Virus record (IMG/VR): IMGVR_UViG_3300035670_000390
Span: 1 to 45,306 of that record
Source: a virus
Reading direction: 5' to 3' (one strand)
Length of the DNA: 45,306 nt
Below the pieces are notes generated by a model. The model saw only the letters and a list, made by a program, of their open reading frames with translations, had not been told where the DNA came from and searched no databases. Position numbers and translations under genes: made by a program. Positions 6,400 through 13,715 of this stretch are shown here, one piece after another (positions within the stretch are counted from its first letter, which is position 1; every line of letters starts with the position of its first letter).

Positions 6400-6728
6400 C
6401 CCCTCAGGAGGCAGCGTTGGTGTTGGCAAAGATCAGCACCTTGGATTCGCGGATCAATGCGGCGAGCCCTGAGACTGCTAGGGCGAGGGCTGAGGCATGG
6501 GCTGAGGTGCTTGACCGTAGCATGACAATGGAGTGGGCTATTGCTCATGTCTTGGATCACTACCGGACGAAACGTGATGTGGTTATGCCAGCGGATCTGA
6601 ATGTTGCGTGGCGAGGCGAACGGGACAGGCAGTTGGGCAGCATGACGATGTTGGCGTTGGACTCTGTTCCTGGAGTTCCGATGCCTGAATCTGTGAAGCG
6701 GTTGTGGCTTGAGATACTGGACAAGTGA
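6396..6728 (+). CDS. Possible helicase-loader-like protein
   Basis: 110 residues; ATG 6396 overlaps the initiator stop (ATGA). It is all helical: TPQEAALVLAKISTLDSRIN, then ARAEAWAEVLDRSMTMEWAI, then DHYRTKRDVVMPADL. This resembles small actinophage proteins that follow the initiator and are suspected replisome/helicase-loader components (AWAEVL..HY....MPADL). The assignment rests on pattern and context. Confidence 0.5.
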   Translation: MTPQEAALVLAKISTLDSRINAASPETARARAEAWAEVLDRSMTMEWAIAHVLDHYRTKRDVVMPADLNVAWRGERDRQLGSMTMLALDSVPGVPMPESVKRLWLEILDK

Positions 6729-6832
6729 TCGAATGCGATATGTGCGATGAGCGTTTTGAGCCTGTCCGTTTTCGGTGGAAATGTCCGCATTGTGGTTTCA
6801 AGGCTTCGTGTTGTGAGGGTGAACCTCAGTGA
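6725..6832 (+). CDS. Zinc-ribbon micropeptide (35 aa)
   Basis: GTG 6725 overlaps the previous stop. The peptide has CDMC, CPHC and CC (VIECDMCDERFE, later KCPHCGFKASCC), a compact zinc ribbon. Coupled to the genes on both sides. Function unknown. Confidence 0.6.
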   Translation: MIECDMCDERFEPVRFRWKCPHCGFKASCCEGEPQ

Positions 6833-6921
6833 AAGGCGACTGGAAGTGCAACGTGTGTGGTGAGACTGGCAAAGGTGGAGCGGCAGGTTTCTACGCTCAT
6901 TACGCTAGGCATGATTCGTGA
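6829..6921 (+). CDS. C2H2-like zinc finger micropeptide (30 aa)
   Basis: GTG 6829 overlaps the stop before it. It has CNVC followed by HYARH near the C-terminus, a C..C...H...H arrangement. Its TGA overlaps the GTG of the HNH gene. Very short, supported by tight coupling and the cysteine pattern. Confidence 0.5.
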   Translation: MKGDWKCNVCGETGKGGAAGFYAHYARHDS

Positions 6922-7256
6922 GGATGCCGCAGGGCACGGTAGCGGCTGTGCATAACAGGTCAGGGCATCGGTGTGAGCGTTGTGGAGCGAGTGAATCGTT
7001 AGCCTGGAGCCTGCATCACCGTAGGCCGCGTGGCATGGGTGGATCAAAAGATCCGGCAACTAATAGCCCGTCGAATGTGTTGTTGTTGTGTGGCTCTGGG
7101 ACTACTGGCTGTCATGGTTGGGTGGAGTCTCATCGGGCTGAGGCGTACGACCTGGGACTGTTAGTGCATAAGTGGCAGAGACCTGATGATGTTCCGGCAA
7201 AGTTGTGGCATGGAACGTTCATGTTGGATGAGGAGGGCGGTATGCAAGCATGTTAG
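6918..7256 (+). CDS. HNH endonuclease
   Basis: 112 residues from GTG 6918. CERCG near residue 18, LHHRRPRGMGGS with the catalytic His pair, N..LLLCG and CHGWVES form a complete HNH fold with structural zinc cysteines. Stand-alone HNH proteins often sit by terminase or replication genes; some assist packaging. Whether this one is a free-standing nuclease or a terminase helper cannot be read here; the terminase lies 3.5 kb away. Confidence 0.88.
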   Translation: MRMPQGTVAAVHNRSGHRCERCGASESLAWSLHHRRPRGMGGSKDPATNSPSNVLLLCGSGTTGCHGWVESHRAEAYDLGLLVHKWQRPDDVPAKLWHGTFMLDEEGGMQAC

Positions 7257-7259
7257 GGT
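7254..7259 (+). promoter_or_regulatory. Candidate -10 box (TAGGGT), leaderless start
   Basis: TAGGGT lies six bases before GTG 7266, with little Shine-Dalgarno signal. Same spacing as other leaderless candidates. Confidence 0.3.
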
Positions 7260-7265
7260 GTCGGA

Positions 7266-7628
7266 GTGGACTGGATCCTGTCGTTTCCGAAGAAGCCACT
7301 GAACACGAATGCAGAGCGCAGAGGGAACAGATTCGGTAGGGCAGATCACGTGAAGGAGTGGAGGGGAGCGTTTTATTGGCTCGCTAAGAAAGAAAAAATC
7401 CCACGCATGAAGTGGATCAATGTAACGGCGCAACCGTTTCAAGCACGAGGACGGTTGGCAGACACGGCAGCATGTAACCCGTCTGTGAAGGCCGCGATTG
7501 ATGGGCTCGTAGATGCAGGGATTGTTCCTGACGACACTGGGGAATACGTGCGTAAGATCACGTTTCTACCAGTGCAGAGGGGTGCAGATCAGTTGACACT
7601 AATCATTCAAGGAGAACCACATGCCTAG
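7266..7628 (+). CDS. rusA: RusA-like Holliday junction resolvase
   Basis: 120 residues. The C-terminal half has ADTAACNPSVKAAIDGL followed by DAGIVPDD, the RusA signature (acidic residue, then N..K..ID.L...GI..DD), which forms the metal site of the dimer. The N-terminus (FPKKPLNTNAERRG) also fits. RusA cleaves four-way junctions in recombination and packaging. Its 3' end overlaps the next gene by 8 bp. Confidence 0.82.
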   Translation: MDWILSFPKKPLNTNAERRGNRFGRADHVKEWRGAFYWLAKKEKIPRMKWINVTAQPFQARGRLADTAACNPSVKAAIDGLVDAGIVPDDTGEYVRKITFLPVQRGADQLTLIIQGEPHA

Positions 7629-7923
7629 ACCACTACGTCAGCCAACAGATGTTGAGAAGGCTGAATTGGACATCATCGCTGACATCAATCAGACGATTGT
7701 GAAAAACATTGATCGGAATAAGAAGTTGTCGCAAGACCGTCGTGAGCGAGTTCAGTCGTTGATTGAGCGTGGCTGGTCAATGTATGGAATTGCTTTGAAC
7801 ACTGGGATCACTCCGAACACTGTGAAGAGGATCTTGTCGGAGAAGCCGCAGCCAAAGACTCTCATGCAGGTGTTTGCGGAAGAAGAAGTCATGGTGGACG
7901 AAAGCGTTGCCAGTGCAGGTTGA
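7621..7923 (+). CDS. HTH DNA-binding protein
   Basis: 100 residues from ATG 7621, with AAGGAG upstream. Residues about 43-75 (RVQSLIERGWSMYGIALNTG, then TPNTVKRIL) form a sigma70-region-4/resolvase-like helix-turn-helix. The N-terminus is helical. A likely regulator or architectural protein in the DNA metabolism operon. Confidence 0.65.
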   Translation: MPRPLRQPTDVEKAELDIIADINQTIVKNIDRNKKLSQDRRERVQSLIERGWSMYGIALNTGITPNTVKRILSEKPQPKTLMQVFAEEEVMVDESVASAG

Positions 7924-8377
7924 GATGATGTCGTTGCATTCCCTGGAGTTAGATCCTGAGAATGCGCGGAAGCATTCCCCAAGAAACATTGAAGCAATCA
8001 GTGGGAGTCTCGTAACGTTTGGGCAGCGTAAGCCTATTGTCTTGTGGGGCAATGTTGTGATTGCAGGTAACGGAACTGTGGTGGCGGCGAGAGAACTTGG
8101 CTGGAAAGAAATAGCCGCTGTTCGGTGTCCTCCGTCATGGACGTATGAACAGGCACGAGCATTCTCGCTGGCAGATAACCGGACTGCTGAGTTGGCTGAC
8201 TGGGATCCTGACCTGTTGGCTGCTCAGTTAGTTGATCTGGACGCTGTGGGTTTCGAAGTAGGGGACTGGGGTTTCGATCCGCTTGTGCCGCCGTTGGATC
8301 CGGAGCCTGAAGAGGACAGACCAGGCAAGCCTGTGACGTGTCCTGATTGTGGATTAGAGTTCATACCGAATAACTAG
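7913..8377 (+). CDS. ParB-like nuclease-fold protein 1
   Basis: 154 residues. The ParB/Srx N-terminal fold is clear: LHSLELDPENARKHS, then VTFGQRKPIVLWG, GNGTVVAARELGWKEI, and SLADNRTAEL. The C-terminal part ends in a Cys pair (CPDCGLEFIPNN). Start is uncertain: GTG 7913 gives VQVEMMSLHSLE, the usual ParB-like beginning; ATG 7925 is the alternative. ParB-like genes in phages often travel with DNA modification enzymes, and this one sits just before a second ParB and a TET-associated-type glycosyltransferase. Confidence 0.78.
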   Translation: MQVEMMSLHSLELDPENARKHSPRNIEAISGSLVTFGQRKPIVLWGNVVIAGNGTVVAARELGWKEIAAVRCPPSWTYEQARAFSLADNRTAELADWDPDLLAAQLVDLDAVGFEVGDWGFDPLVPPLDPEPEEDRPGKPVTCPDCGLEFIPNN

Positions 8378-8385
8378 GAGGGGCC

Positions 8386-8994
8386 ATGGGAGAGAAATTC
8401 AACGCGATGAATGTGGAATCCGTGAAAATGGATTCGCTAAAAATTGATGATCGCAACGCCCGTAAAGGCAACATCTCCGCAATCGTTGAGAGCCTGGAAG
8501 AGTTCGGGCAGCACCGTCCAATCGTGGCGCAGCGTAAGACGAAAAAGATCATTGCGGGTAATCACATGTTCCGTGCGGCTCAAGCACTGGGCTGGGATAC
8601 GATCAACGTTTATTGGGTAGATGACGATGACACCACAGCGATTCGACGTAGCCTCGCGGATAACGCGACAGGTAATCTCGCTACGTGGGATGAGGATGTA
8701 CTTGCAGAACTGTTGTCAGAAACTGGATCAGTTCCGGGTATTGATGAGTCGTTGTTGCAGAAGTTGACAGAAGTCCTAGACAAAGAAGTTCACGAGAAGC
8801 CGATCTTTCCGATTGTTGCCCGTGTGAATGAGAAATACGATTTCGTAATCGTTGTGGCGAAGAGTGAAATTGACACTGTGTGGATGTACGAGAAGTTCGG
8901 ACTGAGAACAGAACAATCGTACAAAGGGCCAAAGACTGCACGTAGTCACGTTGTGACTGTTGAGAGATTGCAGGAGTTATGGAAGAACTCGTAA
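8386..8994 (+). CDS. ParB-like nuclease-fold protein 2 with extra C-terminal domain
   Basis: 202 residues from ATG 8386, with GGAGG at ideal spacing. Residues about 10-105 are ParB-like: VKMDSLKIDDRNARKGN, FGQHRPIVAQ, GNHMFRAAQALGWDTI, SLADNATGNLATWDEDVL. Residues about 135-202 form a separate domain (YDFVIVVAKSEIDTVWMYEK, then SHVVTVERLQELW) that I associate with ParB proteins in phage base-modification operons. It overlaps the glycosyltransferase by 16 bp. Paralogous to the gene upstream in the ParB core. Confidence 0.75.
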   Translation: MGEKFNAMNVESVKMDSLKIDDRNARKGNISAIVESLEEFGQHRPIVAQRKTKKIIAGNHMFRAAQALGWDTINVYWVDDDDTTAIRRSLADNATGNLATWDEDVLAELLSETGSVPGIDESLLQKLTEVLDKEVHEKPIFPIVARVNEKYDFVIVVAKSEIDTVWMYEKFGLRTEQSYKGPKTARSHVVTVERLQELWKNS

Positions 8995-9719
8995 AGGTCA
9001 TATGTCCGTCGTCTAAGCGTGCGGACAGGGTGATGACTAAGGATGTTGTTCCGAATATGGCTATTTGTGTGCCTAAGTCCGAAGAGGCGGAATACAGAGA
9101 GCATAATCCTGACAACGAAATAATCGTTCATCCCGATGAGATCAAGGGCTTGCCTTTGAAGCGTCAATGGATCTATGAGACGTTCGGCGACATTTTCATG
9201 CTGGATGATGACATCGCTTACATGAGGGATTGGACGTGTCCTCCTGGGAAGAATGAAACGCATCCCCCTGAGGTGGCATACGAGTTGATTCAACGTCTCG
9301 CATTCATGGCGAAAGAGATGGGTGCGTACCTGTTTGGTTTCAATCATCTCGTGCGGCCCATGTTCGTCCATCCCCAACAGCCGTACACGTTGACGGGTTT
9401 CATCCCTGGTCATTCGATGGGCCTGTTCAAAGGCTCGAAACTGTATTGGCATAAACGCGCTACGACTGTGTGCGACTACTGGATTTCATCGTTGAATGCA
9501 TACCACCACCGTTACGTTTTGAAGGATCTGCATTACGGTTTCCTCCAGACAAAGACGTTCAAAGGTTCGGGAGGTCAGGCACAGCATCGCAATATGCAAG
9601 TTGAGGTGGATGCGACTAATTTTTTGAAGGAGTATTTCGGTGACGCTATCCGTAATAAGGGAGAAACTGCGGTGAAGAGATCTCACGAAGCAATGCGCTA
9701 CCTAGCGTTGCCGTACTGA
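8979..9719 (+). CDS. TET-associated-type glycosyltransferase (TAGT-like)
   Basis: 246 residues. It starts VICPSSKRADRVMTKDVVPN, continues EIIVHPDEIKGLPLKRQWIY and FGDIFMLDDDIAYMRDW, a GT-A-like fold with the DDD at residues 76-78 as metal/donor site. These motifs match the TET-associated glycosyltransferase family, which in phages is linked to sugar addition on oxidised methylated bases. Two ParB-like genes directly upstream support a modification operon. The oxygenase and methylase partners expected for that pathway are not in the window. It could act on another substrate. Confidence 0.72.
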   Translation: MEELVKVICPSSKRADRVMTKDVVPNMAICVPKSEEAEYREHNPDNEIIVHPDEIKGLPLKRQWIYETFGDIFMLDDDIAYMRDWTCPPGKNETHPPEVAYELIQRLAFMAKEMGAYLFGFNHLVRPMFVHPQQPYTLTGFIPGHSMGLFKGSKLYWHKRATTVCDYWISSLNAYHHRYVLKDLHYGFLQTKTFKGSGGQAQHRNMQVEVDATNFLKEYFGDAIRNKGETAVKRSHEAMRYLALPY

Positions 9720-9720
9720 C

Positions 9721-9921
9721 ATGAAAGTGGAAGTCAAAGAAGTCGCGTTTGTTTCCGCTGGAGATGGTGGTACACGCCCGGTGTGGATGTGGGCTATCTC
9801 AGTAGATGGTGACTGGTATGAGGCTTATCGTGATGAAGAAACGGCGCGAGAAAAGGCCCAAAGATACTTGATGCTAGGGGATCTGCTCGCTACAATGAAG
9901 GAGACACAAACGACAGATTGA
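9721..9921 (+). CDS. Small hypothetical protein (66 aa)
   Basis: ATG 9721 directly follows the glycosyltransferase stop. A beta-rich start (MKVEVKEVAFVSAGDGG) followed by a helix (DEETAREKAQRYLML). No family recognised. Same operon as the ParB/GT genes. Confidence 0.55.
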   Translation: MKVEVKEVAFVSAGDGGTRPVWMWAISVDGDWYEAYRDEETAREKAQRYLMLGDLLATMKETQTTD

Positions 9922-9929
9922 GGGGATTC

Positions 9930-10547
9930 ATGACAACGCAACGCAGCAACCAAATACCACCTACCGTCCACGGATACGAGTGGGCCGAAGTAGTCTCAGC
10001 GATGCAGAAGTGCATCCGTAGAGGGCTTGAAGAAGATGCCCTTTATTGGGCCAGCGAACTAGACAAATCCGGGTACGGGCAACACGTGTGGCGGCGGCTA
10101 CTCATCATCACAAGTGAAGACGTTGGCCTAGCAGAACCTCACATCCCAGCACAGATCCGTGCGTTGTATGACAACTGGCTAGACTTCAAGAAAGCCAAAA
10201 AATCGGCAGAGAATATGTTCATTGTTCATGCAGTTATGCTCCTGGCACGAGCGAAGAAATCACGGGCAGTGGACAACGCCCTCGTAATGAATTACCTGGA
10301 GCAACCGGAGTGGCGGGAAGTTCCCGACGTTGCCGTTGACAAACACACACTCCGAGGTAAGCGCATGGGCCGTGGTTTCCAACACTTCATAGACGAGGGA
10401 TCCAAGGTCACGAATGAGGACACGTCAATACACGACCCCTACAAGGAACGTGCGTACGCGATATTCCTCAGGACAGAGAAACGCCTACGGCGAGAGACCG
10501 AACCTCAAGCATCTGTCGTGACGGATCAGACGGCACTATTCGCCTAG
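9930..10547 (+). CDS. MgsA/RarA C-terminal-domain-like protein
   Basis: 205 residues from ATG 9930, with GAGGGG upstream. Residues about 20-110 (AMQKCIRRGLEEDALYWASE, then RLLIITSEDVGLAEP and a helical run to KKSRAVDNAL) resemble the C-terminal oligomerisation domain of the MgsA/RarA clamp-loader-like ATPase. The AAA+ ATPase part is absent, so this is a stand-alone domain. In cells RarA works at stalled forks; a phage version might mimic or interfere. It ends just before the terminase promoter region. Confidence 0.62.
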   Translation: MTTQRSNQIPPTVHGYEWAEVVSAMQKCIRRGLEEDALYWASELDKSGYGQHVWRRLLIITSEDVGLAEPHIPAQIRALYDNWLDFKKAKKSAENMFIVHAVMLLARAKKSRAVDNALVMNYLEQPEWREVPDVAVDKHTLRGKRMGRGFQHFIDEGSKVTNEDTSIHDPYKERAYAIFLRTEKRLRRETEPQASVVTDQTALFA

Positions 10548-10566
10548 CACTTACGCACCCGTCATG

Positions 10567-10572
10567 TAACAT
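10567..10572 (+). promoter_or_regulatory. -10 box (TAACAT) for leaderless terminase mRNA
   Basis: TAACAT lies seven bases before ATG 10580, and no Shine-Dalgarno exists in front of that ATG. The -35 region is poor. Confidence 0.45.
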
Positions 10573-10579
10573 CACCCGT

Positions 10580-11041
10580 ATGGCTAAGACCAAACTAACC
10601 CCCGACCGTCAAGCCCGAATCACCGAAGCGTTAGCGCAAGGCAACTACATCGAAACAGCCGCACGCTACTCAGGCGTATCACCACAAGTGTTCTACAAGT
10701 GGATGAGCAGAGGAAATGAAGAACGCCAACGCATAGGAGACGGCGCAGATCCAACACCGGGGGAGGAGATCTACGTGGAGTTCGTGGAGGCAGTAGAAAA
10801 GGCCCGGTCGCAAGCAGAAATGCGGAACGTCGGCCTGATACAGAAAGCCGCCGTGGACGGCACATGGCAAGCCGCAGCCTGGTATCTGGAGAGGTCGTAT
10901 CCGAAGCGGTGGGGCCGCAGTGACAGGGTGGAGCACACGGGTGCTGATGGTGGCCCGGTAGAGGTGTCTGTGAGTATGGATGACCTGGAGGCTAAGGTCA
11001 GCGAAGTGCTCCGTCATAGGGGCGTAGATCAGGAGTCGTAG
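10580..11041 (+). CDS. terS: Terminase small subunit
   Basis: 153 residues. Residues about 8-42 form a helix-turn-helix (RITEALAQGNYIETAARYSG, then SPQVFYKWMSRG), the usual DNA-recognition head of phage small terminases. A long helix follows (EFVEAVEKARSQAEMRNVGL) for oligomerisation, then AAAWYLERSYPKRWG, a very common motif in this family. It recognises the packaging site and stimulates the large subunit, which starts at its stop codon. Confidence 0.88.
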   Translation: MAKTKLTPDRQARITEALAQGNYIETAARYSGVSPQVFYKWMSRGNEERQRIGDGADPTPGEEIYVEFVEAVEKARSQAEMRNVGLIQKAAVDGTWQAAAWYLERSYPKRWGRSDRVEHTGADGGPVEVSVSMDDLEAKVSEVLRHRGVDQES

Positions 11042-12588
11042 TGTCCCTGGTGGATGAGATTGTTCGGGCTAACCCGGAAGATCGGGCACGCCTGTTCTCG
11101 TCCCTTGACCAGCGGGAACGTCAGGCTGTGTTGCGGGCTCTTGACGATGAGATCTCTAATCCTTGGGCGAAGTACCGTGAGGATCCTGTTGGTTTCGTGA
11201 CTGGGGCTCTAGGCGAACATGTCTGGTCGAAGCAGGTAGAGATCCTGGAATCGCTGTTGACGAACCGTAGGACTGCTGTTCCGGCATGTCACGCTCCTGG
11301 CAAATCTCATATCGCGGCTCGTGCTATCGCATGGTGGGTGGCAGTTCATGATCCCGCTAAGACGAGGGTAGTGACTACGGCGAATACGTACCGTCAGGTG
11401 AAGGGCATTCTTTGGCCTCACATCCGTCGCGTGGTGAATCTTCACGGGCTGCCTGGTGAAGTGTTTACGACTGAGTGGAAGATTGACAACGTGGTTGTGG
11501 CGGACGGCTTCTCACCGTCGGATCACAATGAGACTGCTGTGCAGGGTATCCACGCTGAGAATCTGCTCGTGGTGGTGGATGAGGCTGGGGGTATTTCGAA
11601 CACGATCGGGCAGGCACTTGAGGCGTTGATGACTGGCGGCAACACCCGGTTGTTGCTGCTGGGTAACCCTCCAACGGACAACATGGGCTCGTGGTTCGAA
11701 CGGGCCTGCAACAGTGACCTGTTCAATGTGATCCCGATTTCGGCGTATGACACTCCTAACTTCACTGGCGAACCTGTTGGCCCGTGGGCTCGTAACCTCG
11801 TGGATCAGACGTGGGTGGATGACGTGATCCGCTCGTTCGGTGAGGAGTCGGCTTTCGTTCAGGCTCGTGTGTGGGCGAGATTCCCCAGGACTACGGAGAA
11901 CGCGGTGATCCCGATTTCGTGGGTGGATCAGGCTCGTACGTGGCAGGCTCCGGAAGGTGGAATCCGGTTGGGTGTGGACGTTGCTGCTGATGGTGGCGAT
12001 GAGTTCGTGATCGCTAAGGCTGATGGAATGCACGTCAAGGTAGTGCATGGATCCCGTGGCAATAAGAATCCGGTGGAAGTGGCAGGCACTGTGCTGCGGC
12101 ACATCCTGGAGGCAGAGAAGATCCACGAGGAGCGTCGGATCCCGGATCGTGTGCGGGTGAAGATTGACTCCATCGGTGTCGGCTGGGGTATCTGTGGATT
12201 GCTGGAAGAGTGGGGCAAGGAGGGCCGTCACCACTCGGACGTGATCGCGGTGAACGTGGCGCAGTCACCTCATGACAAAGAGAAGTTCGCCAATCAGCGG
12301 GCTGAAATGTGGTGGGCAATGCGGGAACTGTTGCAACCGGATGAGCACGGCGAGCAGACCGTATCGCTAGGGATAGACCACAAAGAGGTTGCTCAGTTGA
12401 CTGCTCCTTCGTACAAGTCCAACTCGTCAGGCCGCATACAGATCGAATCGAAGGCTGACATGTCTGCGCGAGGTATCGGATCTCCTGACCGGGCTGAGGC
12501 TCTGCTGCTGGCTGTGTTTGAACCTCCCCGGCACGTGATTCCGGATGTGGCTCCGTTGTCGTTACCTGGCACGAATAGTTGGATCTAG
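11041..12588 (+). CDS. terL: Terminase large subunit
   Basis: 515 residues. ATPase: Walker A-like CHAPGKS at 83-89 (deviant, APGKS instead of GxxxxGKS) and Walker B LLVVVDE at 175-181, then the coupling motif LLLLGNP at 204-210. Nuclease (RNase H fold): D313 in LGVDVAADGGDEF, D375 in VKIDSIGVGWG and a C-terminal Asp in SPDRAEALLLA. It pumps and cuts DNA at the portal. GTG 11041 overlaps the small-subunit stop. The portal is unusually distant, at 18.7 kb. Confidence 0.96.
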   Translation: MSLVDEIVRANPEDRARLFSSLDQRERQAVLRALDDEISNPWAKYREDPVGFVTGALGEHVWSKQVEILESLLTNRRTAVPACHAPGKSHIAARAIAWWVAVHDPAKTRVVTTANTYRQVKGILWPHIRRVVNLHGLPGEVFTTEWKIDNVVVADGFSPSDHNETAVQGIHAENLLVVVDEAGGISNTIGQALEALMTGGNTRLLLLGNPPTDNMGSWFERACNSDLFNVIPISAYDTPNFTGEPVGPWARNLVDQTWVDDVIRSFGEESAFVQARVWARFPRTTENAVIPISWVDQARTWQAPEGGIRLGVDVAADGGDEFVIAKADGMHVKVVHGSRGNKNPVEVAGTVLRHILEAEKIHEERRIPDRVRVKIDSIGVGWGICGLLEEWGKEGRHHSDVIAVNVAQSPHDKEKFANQRAEMWWAMRELLQPDEHGEQTVSLGIDHKEVAQLTAPSYKSNSSGRIQIESKADMSARGIGSPDRAEALLLAVFEPPRHVIPDVAPLSLPGTNSWI

Positions 12589-12597
12589 GAGGAGTTC

Positions 12598-12714
12598 GTG
12601 AAGGAGTTCTACGGAAAATGGAAATGGTCGAAGAAGCGTCAGGCGTGGATTTGGAAGTGGAAACGTCGTAAGGTCAAGAAACTCAGGGGAGAAAAAGATG
12701 AGAGTATGGCATAG
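12598..12714 (+). CDS. Trp/Lys-rich basic micropeptide (38 aa)
   Basis: GTG 12598 with a perfect AGGAGG five bases upstream. The peptide is extremely basic and aromatic (KEFYGKWKWSKKRQAWIWKW, then KRRKVKKLRG). It may bind nucleic acid or membranes. It overlaps the next gene by 17 bp. No family recognised. Confidence 0.6.
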   Translation: MKEFYGKWKWSKKRQAWIWKWKRRKVKKLRGEKDESMA

Positions 12715-12934
12715 CGTCCAGGGTGACGATCCTGTGTTTTATGAAGGCGGCTACGGCGCCGAGGTTGTTGCGGACGGTTGGCTGGATGTGGCTTTGTGTG
12801 TTTCAGGTGACCGTGTTCGTTTGATCCTGGAAGGAGATGGGGGGCAGGCTTGTGTCTGTTTGGATGAGGCTGGGCTCGTTGAGTTGCATAGGCGGATTGC
12901 GGTTGCTCGGGATTTGTTGAGGAAAGACTTGTAA
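12698..12934 (+). CDS. Hypothetical protein (78 aa)
   Basis: ATG 12698 follows AGGGGAG. A beta-rich protein (MRVWHSVQGDDPVFYEGG, then LDVALCVSGDRVRLILEGD) ending in a helix. No family recognised. Last gene before promoter E. Confidence 0.6.
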   Translation: MRVWHSVQGDDPVFYEGGYGAEVVADGWLDVALCVSGDRVRLILEGDGGQACVCLDEAGLVELHRRIAVARDLLRKDL

Positions 12935-12937
12935 AAA

Positions 12938-13029
12938 TCGGACATTTGCGACAAAAAAATTTTTAAAAAATCTTTGAAATACGCTTGACACGACGGGGGC
13001 GTGGCCTTATTGTTTGAGTATAAGCAAAC
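12938..13029 (+). promoter_or_regulatory. Promoter cassette E with A/T-rich upstream region
   Basis: -35 TTGACA 12985-12990, a 17-bp spacer containing GACGGGGGCGT, -10 TATTGT 13008-13013. A CGGACATTT copy is at about 12939-12947. An A/T-rich stretch at 12951-12976 resembles an UP element. The leader hairpin is GTTTG 13012-13016 with CAAAC 13025-13029. AATCTTTGAAATACGCTTGA is repeated in promoter F. Confidence 0.8.
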
Positions 13030-13043
13030 GAGAGGGGAACCAA

Positions 13044-13250
13044 GTGAACGCCACCGAAATCAAAATCATCCGCCAGTACGTAGAGAACCTGGCTGAGACC
13101 GGAGATGAAATGCGTGCGGCATTCATCACCTGCACCTCAATCCGTGACGAGGCAACTGCCAAGTGGGGAGAAGAGACTGGCATCAAAGCGTTCCACGCAA
13201 CTGCTGATCTGATCGCTCGCGTGATCCGGGCCGCTGGTGCGGCAGCGTAA
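13044..13250 (+). CDS. Hypothetical helical protein (68 aa)
   Basis: GTG 13044 with GAGGGGAA upstream. Helical (VNATEIKIIRQYVENLAETG). It is the only gene between promoters E and F, so it has its own promoter. Function unknown. Confidence 0.6.
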   Translation: MNATEIKIIRQYVENLAETGDEMRAAFITCTSIRDEATAKWGEETGIKAFHATADLIARVIRAAGAAA

Positions 13251-13263
13251 TCCTGACAAATAA

Positions 13264-13344
13264 ATCTTTGAAATACGCTTGACGTGACGGGGGCGACCCG
13301 TTACCGTAGGTTGAGTGAGGGCGAGGGGCTCTCACCACTGAGAG
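13264..13344 (+). promoter_or_regulatory. Promoter cassette F with GAGGGG hairpin leader
   Basis: -35 TTGACG 13279-13284, a 17-bp spacer with GACGGGGGCG, -10 TACCGT 13302-13307. GAGGGG is at 13323-13328, followed by CTCTCA 13329-13334 pairing with TGAGAG 13339-13344. It starts the accessory operon running to at least 15.7 kb. Confidence 0.8.
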
Positions 13345-13355
13345 AGGGGGCAGTC

Positions 13356-13715
13356 ATGGGACTGCAAGTAGGTCTGTACCGGAACGATTACAACTCCTGC
13401 AACAACGTGTTCGGAGGCTGGACTACCGTAACTCTGACCAACGTTGAAGGGCCGTTTGATCCAACACCTAATGCGCCCGCAGCCGTGGTCAAGAAAAATT
13501 CACACGGCAATCCCGTCATCTACCCGGACATGGAGTGGATGCACGCTCACGACATGCACGACACGGTGCGTGAGAACGGGCACTTCGCTTTCGGCGGAGC
13601 GTACGCAGGCACTACCGATTCACGGTTCGGTGAAGCACTGCGCGCAATGGGCACTCACGGCTACTTCGCTGTGCCCGTCCATGACTACTCATTCGACCTG
13701 GAGGCGCAGTCATGA
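13356..13715 (+). CDS. Hypothetical protein (119 aa)
   Basis: ATG 13356 after GAGAGGGGG. A soluble alpha/beta protein (MGLQVGLYRNDYNSCNNVFG) with HAHDMHD in the middle and an aromatic C-terminal part. No family recognised. Leads into the ArdC-like gene by a 4-bp overlap. Confidence 0.6.
   Translation: MGLQVGLYRNDYNSCNNVFGGWTTVTLTNVEGPFDPTPNAPAAVVKKNSHGNPVIYPDMEWMHAHDMHDTVRENGHFAFGGAYAGTTDSRFGEALRAMGTHGYFAVPVHDYSFDLEAQS

Noticed and set aside
7913-9719. A TET/JBP oxygenase or cytosine C5-methylase partnering the TAGT-like gene
   Set aside because: No frame in the window shows the HxD...H oxygenase core or the PC/ENV motifs of C5-methylases.
11512-12234. Long minus-strand reading frame opposite terminase
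   Set aside because: Shadow of the terminase gene: His/Arg/Ser-rich without any domain and no ribosome site.
12951-12976. A/T-rich tract as a replication origin
   Set aside because: It lies just upstream of the -35 of promoter E, so an UP element explains it better; there are no iterons there.
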